A stretch of DNA of 30,386 nucleotides from XYB1-FULL-44-23 sp964441445 (GCA_964441445.1 CAYTYO010000007.1:1-30386), one strand, 5' to 3'; shown: positions 7,940 through 15,929, numbered from the stretch's first letter. Numbers and translations are program-made. Notes: generated by a model not told the origin, from the sequence alone.

Positions 7940-8494
7940 TCAGATGTTATTACGTCTGATTATTTGATTGTAAAATTTCATCCCTCCAGCCGCATTTGCT
8001 ACATCCGTGGCATCCGTTCCGGCAACTACATCTGCCCCCATGCATACAGTTACAAAATCGCCTGTACAAACAAAAAATGTTGGACAATCCATTCGATTAT
8101 CGTATTTCACCTTTGTCGAAGAAATTACTGTAGCCGACCCGCCATTGATGGACATGGTTATATTCTTTGCTACCGGATTTAAAGCGTAAGTTACCCGCGT
8201 CACCGTAATTAATTGTGTTACTGGATCCAACTTCGACCGGTCAAGTGTGAGTGTGTTTGAACTTAACGGTGTGGTAGCGGTACATCCGGGAATATCCGTC
8301 GAAAATTCAATGTCTTTTGAAATTCGGCTCATAATCAACGCCGCATCATTCTTAACCCCGTTTGCTGCCTCAACCCTTCTGGAAGACTTAAAACTATCAA
8401 TTAATGCCACATTAACCGTTACCATTAACATTGCAAATAACCCAATGCCAATGACTATTTCGATTAGTGAAAAAGCCGGAATATTTTTACGCAT
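7940..8494 (-). CDS. PilW/GspJ-like prepilin with Ala before the cleavage site
   Basis: A 184-residue prepilin. The leader MRKNIPA is followed by FSLIEIVIGIGLFAMLMVTV, a class III/type IV prepilin site with Glu at +5 and the usual hydrophobic helix. The residue before the predicted cut is Ala, not the usual Gly. The mature domain has SSRRVEAANG and three Cys-containing segments. Its place in the operon (between PilV-like and PilX-like genes) matches the PilV-PilW-PilX minor-pilin order seen elsewhere. The start is the ATG at 8494, 8 nt after the PilV-like stop. Confidence 0.78.
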   Translation of the reverse strand: MRKNIPAFSLIEIVIGIGLFAMLMVTVNVALIDSFKSSRRVEAANGVKNDAALIMSRISKDIEFSTDIPGCTATTPLSSNTLTLDRSKLDPVTQLITVTRVTYALNPVAKNITMSINGGSATVISSTKVKYDNRMDCPTFFVCTGDFVTVCMGADVVAGTDATDVANAAGGMKFYNQIIRRNNI

Positions 8495-8502
8495 ATGTTT
8501 TT

Positions 8503-8946
8503 TTAATAGGGGATAAATTGAAACGCGCGATTTGTTTGTCCCGACCGCCCCCCTTCACTCCAAGCTACCACTACTATAGCCTTAACCATAATTTTACTCG
8601 TAGTGGGATCTGTTTCTCGACTCATATTTACACTCCGGGTAAATTCGCTTTGCTGTACCGTATTCACCGCACATCCAGCTGTCCAATCTAAATTATTCAG
8701 ACAATAATTCGTACCGGCGTCACTCGATTTCTCAAAAAAAGCCGTCCACCCCAAAGCCACTTGCTGTCCCTTGACCCAATCCAAACCTTCATCAGCAAAC
8801 CGGGTAGCTTGTGACTGTCTTGCAGCACCCCCTGAGGTCCCCACCGACCTGTTAGTCAACCTCAAAATCGCCGTTAACCCTATCATTGCAATCCCAAACC
8901 CCATTATCACTTCGATCAACATCGATCCGGCAACCAATCTACGCAT
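8503..8946 (-). CDS. PilV/GspI-like minor prepilin
   Basis: A 147-residue prepilin with the leader MRRLVAG and the mature start SMLIEVIMGFGIAMIGLTAI, which keeps Glu at +5. The globular part includes ADEGLDWVKGQQ, resembling the segment after the helix in PilV/GspI families, and Cys residues in YCLNNLDWTAGC. It is 32 nt downstream of the GspH-like gene and 8 nt upstream of the PilW-like gene, so it is translated from the same pilus transcript. Confidence 0.78.
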   Translation of the reverse strand: MRRLVAGSMLIEVIMGFGIAMIGLTAILRLTNRSVGTSGGAARQSQATRFADEGLDWVKGQQVALGWTAFFEKSSDAGTNYCLNNLDWTAGCAVNTVQQSEFTRSVNMSRETDPTTSKIMVKAIVVVAWSEGGRSGQTNRAFQFIPY

Positions 8947-8978
8947 AGCCTTTTTAGTGTATCACAATCATGTGACCT

Positions 8979-9503
8979 CTAATTTATCAGCCCGCTGCTG
9001 TTCACTGTTACTGTCTCTGTTCCGGCGGTTACGCTACAGATCTGACCTCCGCTTAAGCTATTAGTCCCGTCAGGAGCAAATATCAGATTTTCGCATCTGC
9101 TTGCCGGATTGTTAAGTGTTACGGTTACTCCCAATCGTTCCTCTCCTGTCAAACTCCAGGTCGGTCCCGCCCCGCACCTGCCTGATAATGTTACACCGTT
9201 CCTTGCGGCATTAAAAACCACCATCCAGCCAACTAAACGCCCATCTGTTGGTACTTCATTTGGTATTCCATCACAAATTCCATTTTGTCCGCCGCAAGAT
9301 ACCTCGGCGCAATTCTTCTTTCCCGCCTGAGCGTTTGACTTAGCGGTTTGAAACAACTGGCGTACCCGATCAATTGCCGCCTTATTTTTCTGTCTTAAGT
9401 TATATCCGCTAAATCTAGCTATTCCCACGGCTAACAAAGTCACCATGATCATCATTGCCACCATCAGTTCAATCAGAGTAAAGCCGGAATTCACCCGCTT
9501 CAT
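8979..9503 (-). CDS. GspH/FimT-like prepilin, Cys-rich
   Basis: A 174-residue prepilin with the leader MKRVNSG and the mature helix FTLIELMVAMMIMVTLLAVG (canonical Gly/Phe cut and Glu5). The body has the FimT-like QLFQTAKSNAQAGKK segment after the helix. It carries at least seven Cys residues (for example CAEVSCGG, GICDG, SRCENL), unusually many for a pilin, implying a disulphide-stabilised extracellular domain. The start overlaps the preceding gene's stop by ATGA (9500-9503). Confidence 0.8.
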   Translation of the reverse strand: MKRVNSGFTLIELMVAMMIMVTLLAVGIARFSGYNLRQKNKAAIDRVRQLFQTAKSNAQAGKKNCAEVSCGGQNGICDGIPNEVPTDGRLVGWMVVFNAARNGVTLSGRCGAGPTWSLTGEERLGVTVTLNNPASRCENLIFAPDGTNSLSGGQICSVTAGTETVTVNSSGLIN

Positions 9504-9979
9504 GGATTTCTCTCCATAAACACACAGTTATGGCCTGCGCCGCAATCACCCCCGCACGTGGCGTTATTGTTTGTGGTAGTGTCCTTTTCCGATCCGGCAC
9601 ACAACATAAATCGACCGCATCGGGTAGCAGCACCATTACATGCCGCTCCAAGTGTAGTAGCTGGAGCATACCGGTATGTCCACCCTAGTGGATCAGGCGG
9701 AATTGTCTGCAGATATAACGGTGCTAATCCTGCAACACTTGATATGTTGCATGACACAGCGCCTCCCGGACATATCGGATATTGACCCTGGTCGTTTCTA
9801 TACATTGCCATTGCTGCCACTATTGTCTGCAAATCAGTCTGCCTGCGTGAATCTCGAGCAAATCTTCTTGAACCAGGACCCACAAGAGAAAACATCCCGA
9901 CTGACAACACTGCAATTACCCCTACCGTTATTAACAATTCAATCAATGTAAAACCCTTGATTTTTTTATTACTCCACAT
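9500..9979 (-). CDS. Type IV prepilin (GspG/PilE-like)
   Basis: A 159-residue prepilin with the leader MWSNKKIKG and the mature start FTLIELLITVGVIAVLSVG, then ARDSRRQTDLQTIVAAMAMY and QGQYPICPGG, the typical sequence of pilins where the N-terminal helix enters the head domain. Several Cys in the C-terminal half suggest disulphides. I start at ATG 9979; an upstream in-frame ATG at 9997 would lengthen the overlap with the previous gene from 11 to 29 nt and give a longer leader. It overlaps the GspH-like gene by ATGA. Confidence 0.8.
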   Translation of the reverse strand: MWSNKKIKGFTLIELLITVGVIAVLSVGMFSLVGPGSRRFARDSRRQTDLQTIVAAMAMYRNDQGQYPICPGGAVSCNISSVAGLAPLYLQTIPPDPLGWTYRYAPATTLGAACNGAATRCGRFMLCAGSEKDTTTNNNATCGGDCGAGHNCVFMERNP

Positions 9980-10448
9980 ACCAACTACATTGTACATTGT
10001 TTCCGCACATCTCTGTCAAATTTGTCTTATAAGACTTGTCCGATCGGTTTTCCAAACCCACATATATTCTGAAAGTGTCTCCGTTCGGTCCGGGCTTATA
10101 CACGTATTTATAACCCTCTCCCGATTTCGGATCATCAGGCAGCTTATTGATGTATGCAACACCGTCAGCGTCAATTACGGGGCCCTTACCCCACTCACAC
10201 ACTTCGGTCCCCATATACCCACAGGCGACAATTTTCCCAGCACCGGTGGCTTCCTCAGGTAAGGTTTGATAATCGGACAGATATTTCCGCAATCCGCGGG
10301 CTACCATTTCCACGTCAGACTTTCTTTGTGCGTCCCTGGTTTTCATTTCTCCCAGTTTTACCTGAGAATAAGACATAACCACTATCAGCGTAACTATGCT
10401 AAAAACAAGGATTAATTCTGACTTTTTCCACTCTAATATTGAAAACAT
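9969..10448 (-). CDS. Pilin-like protein without a prepilin peptidase site
   Basis: A 159-residue membrane-anchored protein. After MFSILEWKKSE comes a hydrophobic segment (LILVFSIVTLIVVMSYSQV), then TRDAQRKSDVEMVARGLRKY and YQTLP, the same post-helix pattern as Gram-positive-type and CPR pilins. Unlike its neighbours it has no Gly-Phe junction and no Glu at the usual place, so it should stay as an uncleaved signal anchor. It sits between pilD and the GspG-like gene. It could be an assembly-platform accessory or a pilin that lost processing; I cannot name it further. Confidence 0.65.
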   Translation of the reverse strand: MFSILEWKKSELILVFSIVTLIVVMSYSQVKLGEMKTRDAQRKSDVEMVARGLRKYLSDYQTLPEEATGAGKIVACGYMGTEVCEWGKGPVIDADGVAYINKLPDDPKSGEGYKYVYKPGPNGDTFRIYVGLENRSDKSYKTNLTEMCGNNVQCSWYVE

Positions 10449-10455
10449 ATGTCAA

Positions 10456-11193
10456 TTATAATCCCCAAATTTTCCATATTTGCGCACCAAATAAGAACGC
10501 CGACCAGGAACCTAAAACTAAAAAAGGTCCGAATGCCATTTCACTTTTGAGTTTGGCTTGTCTGTTTACCAATCTGATTAAACCGACCATCGCCCCCAAT
10601 ACAAACGCCACCCATAGTGCCACCAGCAAATTTTGCCACCCCAGCCACCACCCGATAACCGCGGCAATTTCTACATCACCAAACCCCATCGCTTTTGCCC
10701 GACTTATTGCCCATATTCCGCCTATTACAATTATTGAGGTAATTAATCCGGCCACACTGTTCTGCCACTCGATTCCCATCATCACTTGTCCGCATACTAC
10801 CAAACCCGCCCACAAACCCACCATTAATTCCGAGACCAACTTTGTTTCCCAATCCATAACCGCAATTATTATGGTTACAAATAAAATCGCAGCCAACACA
10901 ACCTGCTGTGGAAAGACTTTTGTAAACATGGTTATCGCCACAAATCCGATGCTCATAAACACTTCGACAGCCAAATTCCGCCAGGGGATAGGGGACCGAC
11001 AATATCTGCATTTGCCGCCGAGTATTAAATAAGATATCACGGGTATCAGATCTGGCCACTCTAATTCATGCTTGCAGGTGTCGCATTTCGATCTGCCTGA
11101 TAACCAACTGATATTCTTCGGCAGCCGGTCGATTAGGGCATTAGCGGCACTCCCGGCAATTACTCCTCCCACCATCCACATCAGTTCGTTCAT
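10456..11193 (-). CDS. pilD: Prepilin peptidase / N-methyltransferase PilD
   Basis: A membrane aspartyl protease (family A24) that cuts prepilin leaders, and often methylates the new N-terminus. The 245-residue product has the N-terminal cytoplasmic zinc module CDTC and CRYC (Cys37, 40, 62, 65) with LEWPDLIPVISYL between the pairs. About seven or eight hydrophobic segments follow, with the two catalytic Asp motifs VMDWETK and GFGD. The start is ATG 11193; the frame is open further up but crosses the terminator hairpin. It follows that terminator, so it probably has its own promoter (GGATAAAAGTT just before the ATG). Confidence 0.93.
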   Translation of the reverse strand: MNELMWMVGGVIAGSAANALIDRLPKNISWLSGRSKCDTCKHELEWPDLIPVISYLILGGKCRYCRSPIPWRNLAVEVFMSIGFVAITMFTKVFPQQVVLAAILFVTIIIAVMDWETKLVSELMVGLWAGLVVCGQVMMGIEWQNSVAGLITSIIVIGGIWAISRAKAMGFGDVEIAAVIGWWLGWQNLLVALWVAFVLGAMVGLIRLVNRQAKLKSEMAFGPFLVLGSWSAFLFGAQIWKIWGL

Positions 11194-11208
11194 AACTTTT
11201 ATCCTACC

Positions 11209-11240
11209 AAAAAAAACACTGCCCCATCGGAGCAGTGTTT
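11209..11240 (-). terminator. Rho-independent terminator after the major pilin gene
   Basis: On the minus strand AAACACTGC (11240-11232) pairs perfectly with GCAGTGTTT (11222-11214), a 9-bp stem around a 9-nt loop, followed by a run of T residues to 11209. It lies between the major pilin stop and pilD, and is the clearest terminator in the window. Readthrough would be needed for pilB-driven transcription to reach pilD and the minor pilins. Confidence 0.85.
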
Positions 11241-11261
11241 CCAACACGCAAAACTAAGTGT

Positions 11262-11807
11262 TTAGAAAGTCGGTACTTGAGCCGCGGCTGGATATGCGTT
11301 AGGCGCTGCCGCCAAACATATTCCACCTGGTCTTCCAACTCGTGAATCGTAAACAAAATATCCGTTAGTGCCAGCTGCACATACACTCGTATTATATTTT
11401 CCGGAAATGTATCTTCCCCAAACCACAAAACCTGTAGGTCTTGGGCCTGCAGCTGCGTAATAGTAGTATGCAGAGCCAGTGGGCGGAGTAGGAAGTACCG
11501 TCAGTTCCTGAGACCCCAACGGACCTATTGCGTTAAACGCTGCTGTGCCTGGACCCATACTTTGTGTCGGGTTAGGACATCCAGCTGCCGCAGTCATACA
11601 CGGAAATGCTCCGTCAGTCTGCTGCGCAGAAAATGATTGTACTGCAGTAATTATCTGCGACACATCGTTCTGGACTTTTGCATCGTTTGCCTGTCTGGTT
11701 TTTTCAACCGGGTTTATAAGTGCTACAACTCCGGCCATCAACACGGCGAGAACGCCAATAACCACTAACAACTCAATCAATGTAAAACCCTTTTTAATCA
11801 ACTTCAT
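11262..11807 (-). CDS. pilA: Major type IV pilin (PilA-like)
   Basis: A 181-residue prepilin with the classical leader MKLIKKG and mature start FTLIELLVVIGVLAVLMAG (Glu5 present). KTRQANDAKVQNDVSQIITAVQ follows at the helix-to-head junction, then a head domain rich in Ala, Gly, Pro and Tyr (YYYYAAAGPRP). Four Cys (FPCMTAAAGC, TSVC, GGIC) could make two disulphides. I call it the major pilin because it has the best Shine-Dalgarno in the window, follows pilB-pilT-pilC directly, and is followed by a strong terminator. That ranking is inference; abundance is not visible in the sequence. Confidence 0.85.
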   Translation of the reverse strand: MKLIKKGFTLIELLVVIGVLAVLMAGVVALINPVEKTRQANDAKVQNDVSQIITAVQSFSAQQTDGAFPCMTAAAGCPNPTQSMGPGTAAFNAIGPLGSQELTVLPTPPTGSAYYYYAAAGPRPTGFVVWGRYISGKYNTSVCAAGTNGYFVYDSRVGRPGGICLAAAPNAYPAAAQVPTF

Positions 11808-11813
11808 TCGTTC

Positions 11814-11821
11814 TCACCTCC
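11814..11821 (-). promoter_or_regulatory. Strong Shine-Dalgarno GGAGGTGA for the major pilin
   Basis: GGAGGTGA on the minus strand is fully complementary to the 16S rRNA tail core and lies 6 nt before the ATG at 11807. Most other starts in the window have weaker or no such sites, so this gene is probably translated at a high rate. Confidence 0.85.
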
Positions 11822-11831
11822 TTTCATATCA

Positions 11832-13034
11832 TCAAACTTTATTAGTAATTCCGTAAATAGGCATAATAATCGCGTACAACAAAAACCCTATCACCACTGC
11901 CATAACCATGAGTATTATTGGTTCGATAGCCGTTGTCAAGCCTTTAACTTTTTGTTCCGACTCCGACTCGAAATAATGGGATATCTTTTCCAATACTTCA
12001 TCTAACTTTCCCGTCTCCTCACCAACTGCTACCATTTGCCCGATGATAGGCGGGAAAACCTCACTATCTGAAAAGCTAATTGATACCGGAAAACCCTTTT
12101 CTACCTGGTTGGCAATTCTATGAATATCCTTTTCCACCACCACATTTCCCATCGACTCCGACACGATTCGCAATGTCTCAACGACCGATACTCCCGCAGA
12201 CAATAACAAAGCCGCCGTTCGCGTAAACTCCGCCAGCATCGATTGGCGCACCAAACTCCCCATCACCGGAATTCTAAACACCGCCCGACCCCATATCTCC
12301 TGACCCCGTTTAGAAGCAAGTGATGCCCTGACTAAAAATACAAATCCCACCACTCCGGCCGTTAATAACCACCAATAATTAATGGTAAAGTCCGACACTG
12401 CCAAGATCATTTTTGTCGCCAGTGGTAAATCTTCACCAAAATCGGCATACAGGTCTTTCATTTTCGGAATAACCAGTACCACCATCATCACCATGACAAT
12501 CACCATACCGATTAAAATTATCACCGGATAAATCATTGCCCCGACTACCTTTGCCTTAAATTCCCGACCTCTTTCCGCAGTATCTGCCAACCGGCTAAGG
12601 ACTTTTTCCATCACTCCGGCCGCTTCTCCTGCTTTAACCAAGGCCACATACACCCTTCCGAATACCTTAGGATGTTTAGCCATAGCCACAGATAATGAAA
12701 CACCTGACTGCACGTCAGAAAGCACCGTGCCGATGATTGACGCAAACGCCGGAGGAGACTGAGCTTTTAGTAAATTCAACGCATCGGTAAGCGGCAATCC
12801 GGCAGTAATCATAGTGGACAGCTGCCGGGTAAAAGTCGTGATATCAGAATCAGTAACTCTACCAAGCATGTTATTGATCGAATCCAACGTCTTGCCTTTC
12901 TTTTCTTCGGTTACGGACAATGGAATAAGTGACTGCTCTTTCAGCAAACTTACGGCTGATTTAACCGTACCCGCCTCAACAATGCCCCTCACTGACTTAC
13001 CGTTAAAATCCTTGGCCGTGTACCGGATTTTCAT
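11832..13034 (-). CDS. pilC: Type IV pilus platform protein PilC
   Basis: The polytopic inner-membrane platform that couples the ATPases to pilin insertion. The 400-residue product begins MKIRYTAKDFNGKSVRGIVEA and has two GspF domains. In the first is FTRQLSTMITAGLPLTDAL, with its membrane span near 170-190 (IYPVIILIGMVIVMVMMVVLVIP). In the second is FTRTAALLLSAGVSVVETL, ending in GLTTAIEPIILMVMAVVIGFLLYAIIMP. The length matches the family. A GGGGTGA Shine-Dalgarno (13042-13048) sits 7 nt before the ATG, within the spacer and end of pilT. Confidence 0.96.
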   Translation of the reverse strand: MKIRYTAKDFNGKSVRGIVEAGTVKSAVSLLKEQSLIPLSVTEEKKGKTLDSINNMLGRVTDSDITTFTRQLSTMITAGLPLTDALNLLKAQSPPAFASIIGTVLSDVQSGVSLSVAMAKHPKVFGRVYVALVKAGEAAGVMEKVLSRLADTAERGREFKAKVVGAMIYPVIILIGMVIVMVMMVVLVIPKMKDLYADFGEDLPLATKMILAVSDFTINYWWLLTAGVVGFVFLVRASLASKRGQEIWGRAVFRIPVMGSLVRQSMLAEFTRTAALLLSAGVSVVETLRIVSESMGNVVVEKDIHRIANQVEKGFPVSISFSDSEVFPPIIGQMVAVGEETGKLDEVLEKISHYFESESEQKVKGLTTAIEPIILMVMAVVIGFLLYAIIMPIYGITNKV

Positions 13035-13037
13035 AAA

Positions 13038-14096
13038 CTACTCACCCCGGATATAACGTCGCACCTCTTCAGGTCTGGTGGCATATGCCTGTGCAGTTTC
13101 CATTGTAATTACGCCCTTATTTACCATGTCGGCCAGATTAGCTTCTAACGTTTTCATACCGTACTCTGCCGAAGTCTGAATAATATTGTCAATCATATGC
13201 GTTCTCCCGTCCCGCACCGAAGTCCGCACGGCAGGTGTCCCAACCATTATTTCCGTTGCTACAGCCCGGCCTCCGGAAATCCTCGGCACCAACCGTTGTG
13301 ACAATACTGCTTCCAAATTGGACGACAATTGCATCCGCACCTGGGGCTGCTGATTTTCCGGAAACACATCTACTATCCTGTCAATCGTCTGAGCTGCTGA
13401 ATTAGTATGCAATGTCGCCAGCACCAGATGCCCGGTCTCTGCAATGGTTAAAGCTGCAGCAATCGTTTCAAAATCTCGCATTTCTCCGATTAACACAACA
13501 TCCGGGTCTTCCCTTAGTACTGACCGCAGCGCCACTTCCCATGAATGTGTGTCGTTATGCACCTCACGTTGCGAAATCATCGCTTTTGCAGGTGTATATA
13601 CATATTCAATCGGGTCCTCAATGGTTACTATGTGCACTTCCCGGGATTTATTAATCTCCTCAAGAATTGCCGCAATAGTTGTAGATTTTCCTTGACCGGT
13701 CGGTCCGGTCACCAATACAAACCCCTGTTTCAATTGCGCAAACTCATGGCATATTCGCGGCAACCCCAAATCGTCAATCGGTGGAATATTCGATAAAATT
13801 ACCCGGAAGCTTCCGGCCACCACTCCCTTTTGATAATAAGCGTTTACCCTATATCGGGCGTTGTCACCAAAAGCAAATGAAAAATCTAATTCCTTGTTCA
13901 CTGCAAACATTTGTTTCTGTTCCTCTGTCATTACACCTGCCAACAGTTGTTCTGCCCCTTGCGGACCCAACACTTTTTCTCCTGCCACAGGAATTAGCAA
14001 ACCATCAATCCTCACCTGCGGAGGATAAGAGGGAATCAAATGCAAATCCGAAGCTTTGTGCTCAATTACGTAAGCCAGTAACTGTTGAATTGTCAT
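13038..14096 (-). CDS. pilT: Pilus retraction ATPase PilT
   Basis: A cytoplasmic hexameric ATPase that depolymerises the pilus for twitching and DNA uptake. The 352-residue product has the PAS-like N-terminal domain (ASDLHLIPSYPPQVRIDG), Walker A GPTGQGKST (about 129-137), the Asp box VTIEDPIEY, Walker B VVLIGEMRDFET and the His box TGHLVLATLHTNSA. The C-terminal retraction motif, AIRNLIRE in classical PilT, is AVRTSVRD here. The Gln in Walker A and the altered retraction motif are mild departures. Length and overall order still favour PilT over PilB. Confidence 0.95.
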   Translation of the reverse strand: MTIQQLLAYVIEHKASDLHLIPSYPPQVRIDGLLIPVAGEKVLGPQGAEQLLAGVMTEEQKQMFAVNKELDFSFAFGDNARYRVNAYYQKGVVAGSFRVILSNIPPIDDLGLPRICHEFAQLKQGFVLVTGPTGQGKSTTIAAILEEINKSREVHIVTIEDPIEYVYTPAKAMISQREVHNDTHSWEVALRSVLREDPDVVLIGEMRDFETIAAALTIAETGHLVLATLHTNSAAQTIDRIVDVFPENQQPQVRMQLSSNLEAVLSQRLVPRISGGRAVATEIMVGTPAVRTSVRDGRTHMIDNIIQTSAEYGMKTLEANLADMVNKGVITMETAQAYATRPEEVRRYIRGE

Positions 14097-14102
14097 GGGC
14101 AG

Positions 14103-14108
14103 ATTATC
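14103..14108 (-). promoter_or_regulatory. -10-like box GATAAT before pilT
   Basis: GATAAT on the minus strand ends 6 nt before the pilT ATG, in the 36-nt gap after pilB. The spacing is the same as at other putative leaderless starts in this window. It may give pilT its own transcript. Confidence 0.4.
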
Positions 14109-14132
14109 TATTCTTCTAATAGTGTATCAGAT

Positions 14133-15884
14133 TTATTCCTGTGCAACACGCAGGACTTCATCTAAGCTGGTAATTCCTTCAACCACCTTCATATACCCGT
14201 CCTGTTTCATAGTTATCATCCCCTCTTCCACTGCCACCTTTTCTATATCTCCCGCTGAACCCCGCTCCAAAATCACTCTTGCAATCCTTTCTGTTACCGG
14301 CAATACCTCAAAAATACCAATCCTGCCTCTAAGTCCACGATTGTTACACTCTTCGCATCCCCGGCCTTTATAGAAAACTATTTTTTTATCAGCTTCCGGC
14401 TTCCACAACTTACCCAAGACAGTTTGTGCATCCTTAATTATCGCTTCATCTGGTTCGTACTCCATCTTACATGAAGTACAGATTTTCCCGGCTACCCTTT
14501 GAGCCACAATCGCCGTAATGGATGAAGCCAACAAGTACGGCTCGGCTTTCATATCCAGAAGCCGGGGTAAAGCTCCGGACGAGGAATTTGTATGCAGAGT
14601 TGAAAACACCAAATGACCTGTCAGCGAGGCCTGTATAGCTAGTTCCGCCGTTTCCTCATCCCGTACTTCTCCTACCATAATAATGTTCGGATCTTGGCGT
14701 AAAAATGATCTCAATCCCGACGCGAACGTCAATCCGGCCTGCGGATTAATCTGCACCTGATTTACTCCGCTCATTTGATATTCGACCGGATCTTCCAGTG
14801 TCATGATATTTACCTTTATTGTGTTAATCCGGGACAGTACCGAATATAAAGTTGTCGTTTTTCCTGATCCCGTTGGCCCGGTTACCAGAATAATTCCGTG
14901 TGGTCGTAATATTGCCTCTTCCAAATTTTTCAGCGCCCGACCCCTTAACCCCAAATCGGGGAGTGTGGGTACTGATCCGCTTTTCTTTAATAACCTCATC
15001 ACGATTTTCTCGCCGTGCACCGTAGGTAATGTCGACACCCGCAAGTCTACCTCATCATCATCAGTCTGAAAATTAAACCGTCCGTCCTGTGGCACCCTCT
15101 TCTCATCAATCTTCATGTCGGACAATATCTTTATTCTGGATACCAGGGCATCATGAATTTTTCTCGGTAAAATCAATTTTTCGTGCAATATTCCGTCAAT
15201 CCGATATCTCACCCGGGTTCTTTCCTCCAATGGTTCAATGTGTACATCGGATGCCCTCGACTTCATCGCAAATTCCAGTACCGTTGTTACTATCTTAGCG
15301 ATAGGCGCCTCTTTTATTACTTCATTAATTTTCCGGATATTAATTGTCTTTGCTTCCGGTGTTCCCACTCCTCCGGCCTCTTTCAATGCCGCCGTCACTT
15401 CCGTCGACAGACTTTGCTCATATCTCACCTCAATATTTGCCTTGACTTCCGCTGGCATTGCCGCAAATGGCTTAACCTTTACCCCGGTCTTTTTCTCCAT
15501 AAACTCAATTGCCGACAAATCCACCGGGTTGGCCATAGCCACTGACAAAGTCGCAGTCGAATTGTCATATTCAAACGGCAATACTGACAATCGCGCCGCA
15601 ATTGATTTATCGATGTATCCCAAAGCAACGGGTGAAACCGCCGTATCCGTCAATTTAACAAACGGGACGTTGTAATATTTCGCCCGGGCTTTAATTAACT
15701 CTTCTTCCTTCACAAAACCCTGTTGCAGCAACCATTCTGCCGCAGATACTCCGGCCGTCACATACGCCATCTTCGCCATATCCACTTTTTCCTGGCTTAA
15801 TACTCCATCCTTAACCAGTGTCGCCACCATGGAATTGGATTCCGCATCCGTCAAAGGACCAATGGAACTTAGGGCAGGTTTCAT
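14133..15884 (-). CDS. pilB: Pilus extension ATPase PilB
   Basis: A cytoplasmic hexameric ATPase driving pilus assembly. The 583-residue product has N-terminal MshEN/GspE-N repeats (about 20-160, including YYNVPFVKL), the linker RASDVHIEPLEERTRVRYRIDG, Walker A GPTGSGKTTT (about 336), the Asp box LEDPVEYQ, Walker B IIMVGEVRDEETA and the His box TGHLVFSTLHTNSS. The zinc-binding tetracysteine CTSC (about 469-472) and CEEC (about 510-513) is kept, which marks the PilB/GspE type rather than PilT. It heads the pilus operon, divergent from the holB-like gene. Confidence 0.96.
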   Translation of the reverse strand: MKPALSSIGPLTDAESNSMVATLVKDGVLSQEKVDMAKMAYVTAGVSAAEWLLQQGFVKEEELIKARAKYYNVPFVKLTDTAVSPVALGYIDKSIAARLSVLPFEYDNSTATLSVAMANPVDLSAIEFMEKKTGVKVKPFAAMPAEVKANIEVRYEQSLSTEVTAALKEAGGVGTPEAKTINIRKINEVIKEAPIAKIVTTVLEFAMKSRASDVHIEPLEERTRVRYRIDGILHEKLILPRKIHDALVSRIKILSDMKIDEKRVPQDGRFNFQTDDDEVDLRVSTLPTVHGEKIVMRLLKKSGSVPTLPDLGLRGRALKNLEEAILRPHGIILVTGPTGSGKTTTLYSVLSRINTIKVNIMTLEDPVEYQMSGVNQVQINPQAGLTFASGLRSFLRQDPNIIMVGEVRDEETAELAIQASLTGHLVFSTLHTNSSSGALPRLLDMKAEPYLLASSITAIVAQRVAGKICTSCKMEYEPDEAIIKDAQTVLGKLWKPEADKKIVFYKGRGCEECNNRGLRGRIGIFEVLPVTERIARVILERGSAGDIEKVAVEEGMITMKQDGYMKVVEGITSLDEVLRVAQE

Positions 15885-15894
15885 ACTTAAACTT

Positions 15895-15900
15895 ATGATA
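15895..15900 (-). promoter_or_regulatory. -10-like box TATCAT for the pilus operon
   Basis: TATCAT on the minus strand ends 10 nt before the pilB ATG. The upstream -35 region overlaps the inverted repeat at 15906-15929, which also overlaps the opposing TATAAT. Confidence 0.45.
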
Positions 15901-15905
15901 AGTTA

Positions 15906-15929
15906 ATATTCTGTTAATTACCAGAATAT
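15906..15929. promoter_or_regulatory. Inverted repeat between divergent pilB and holB promoters
   Basis: ATATTCTG (15906-15913) and CAGAATAT (15922-15929) are perfect 8-bp inverted arms around an 8-nt spacer. The right arm overlaps the first bases of the holB -10 box TATAAT, and the repeat lies just upstream of the pilB -10. This is the geometry of a dimeric-regulator operator that could affect both directions. No regulator gene was identified nearby. Confidence 0.45.

Noticed and set aside
7907..8182. Plus-strand frame across the PilX/PilW-like junction
   Set aside because: Antisense to a prepilin gene with a clear FSLIE site; no supporting signal.
10439..11032. Long open frame on the plus strand antisense to pilD (197 codons)
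   Set aside because: It lies entirely opposite a gene with clear A24 peptidase motifs, shows no family motif, and is rich in Thr/Pro/Ile as expected from the reverse complement of a hydrophobic membrane gene.
15238..15675. 145-codon plus-strand frame inside pilB
   Set aside because: Antisense to the conserved ATPase gene, without start signals or recognisable motifs; a compositional shadow.
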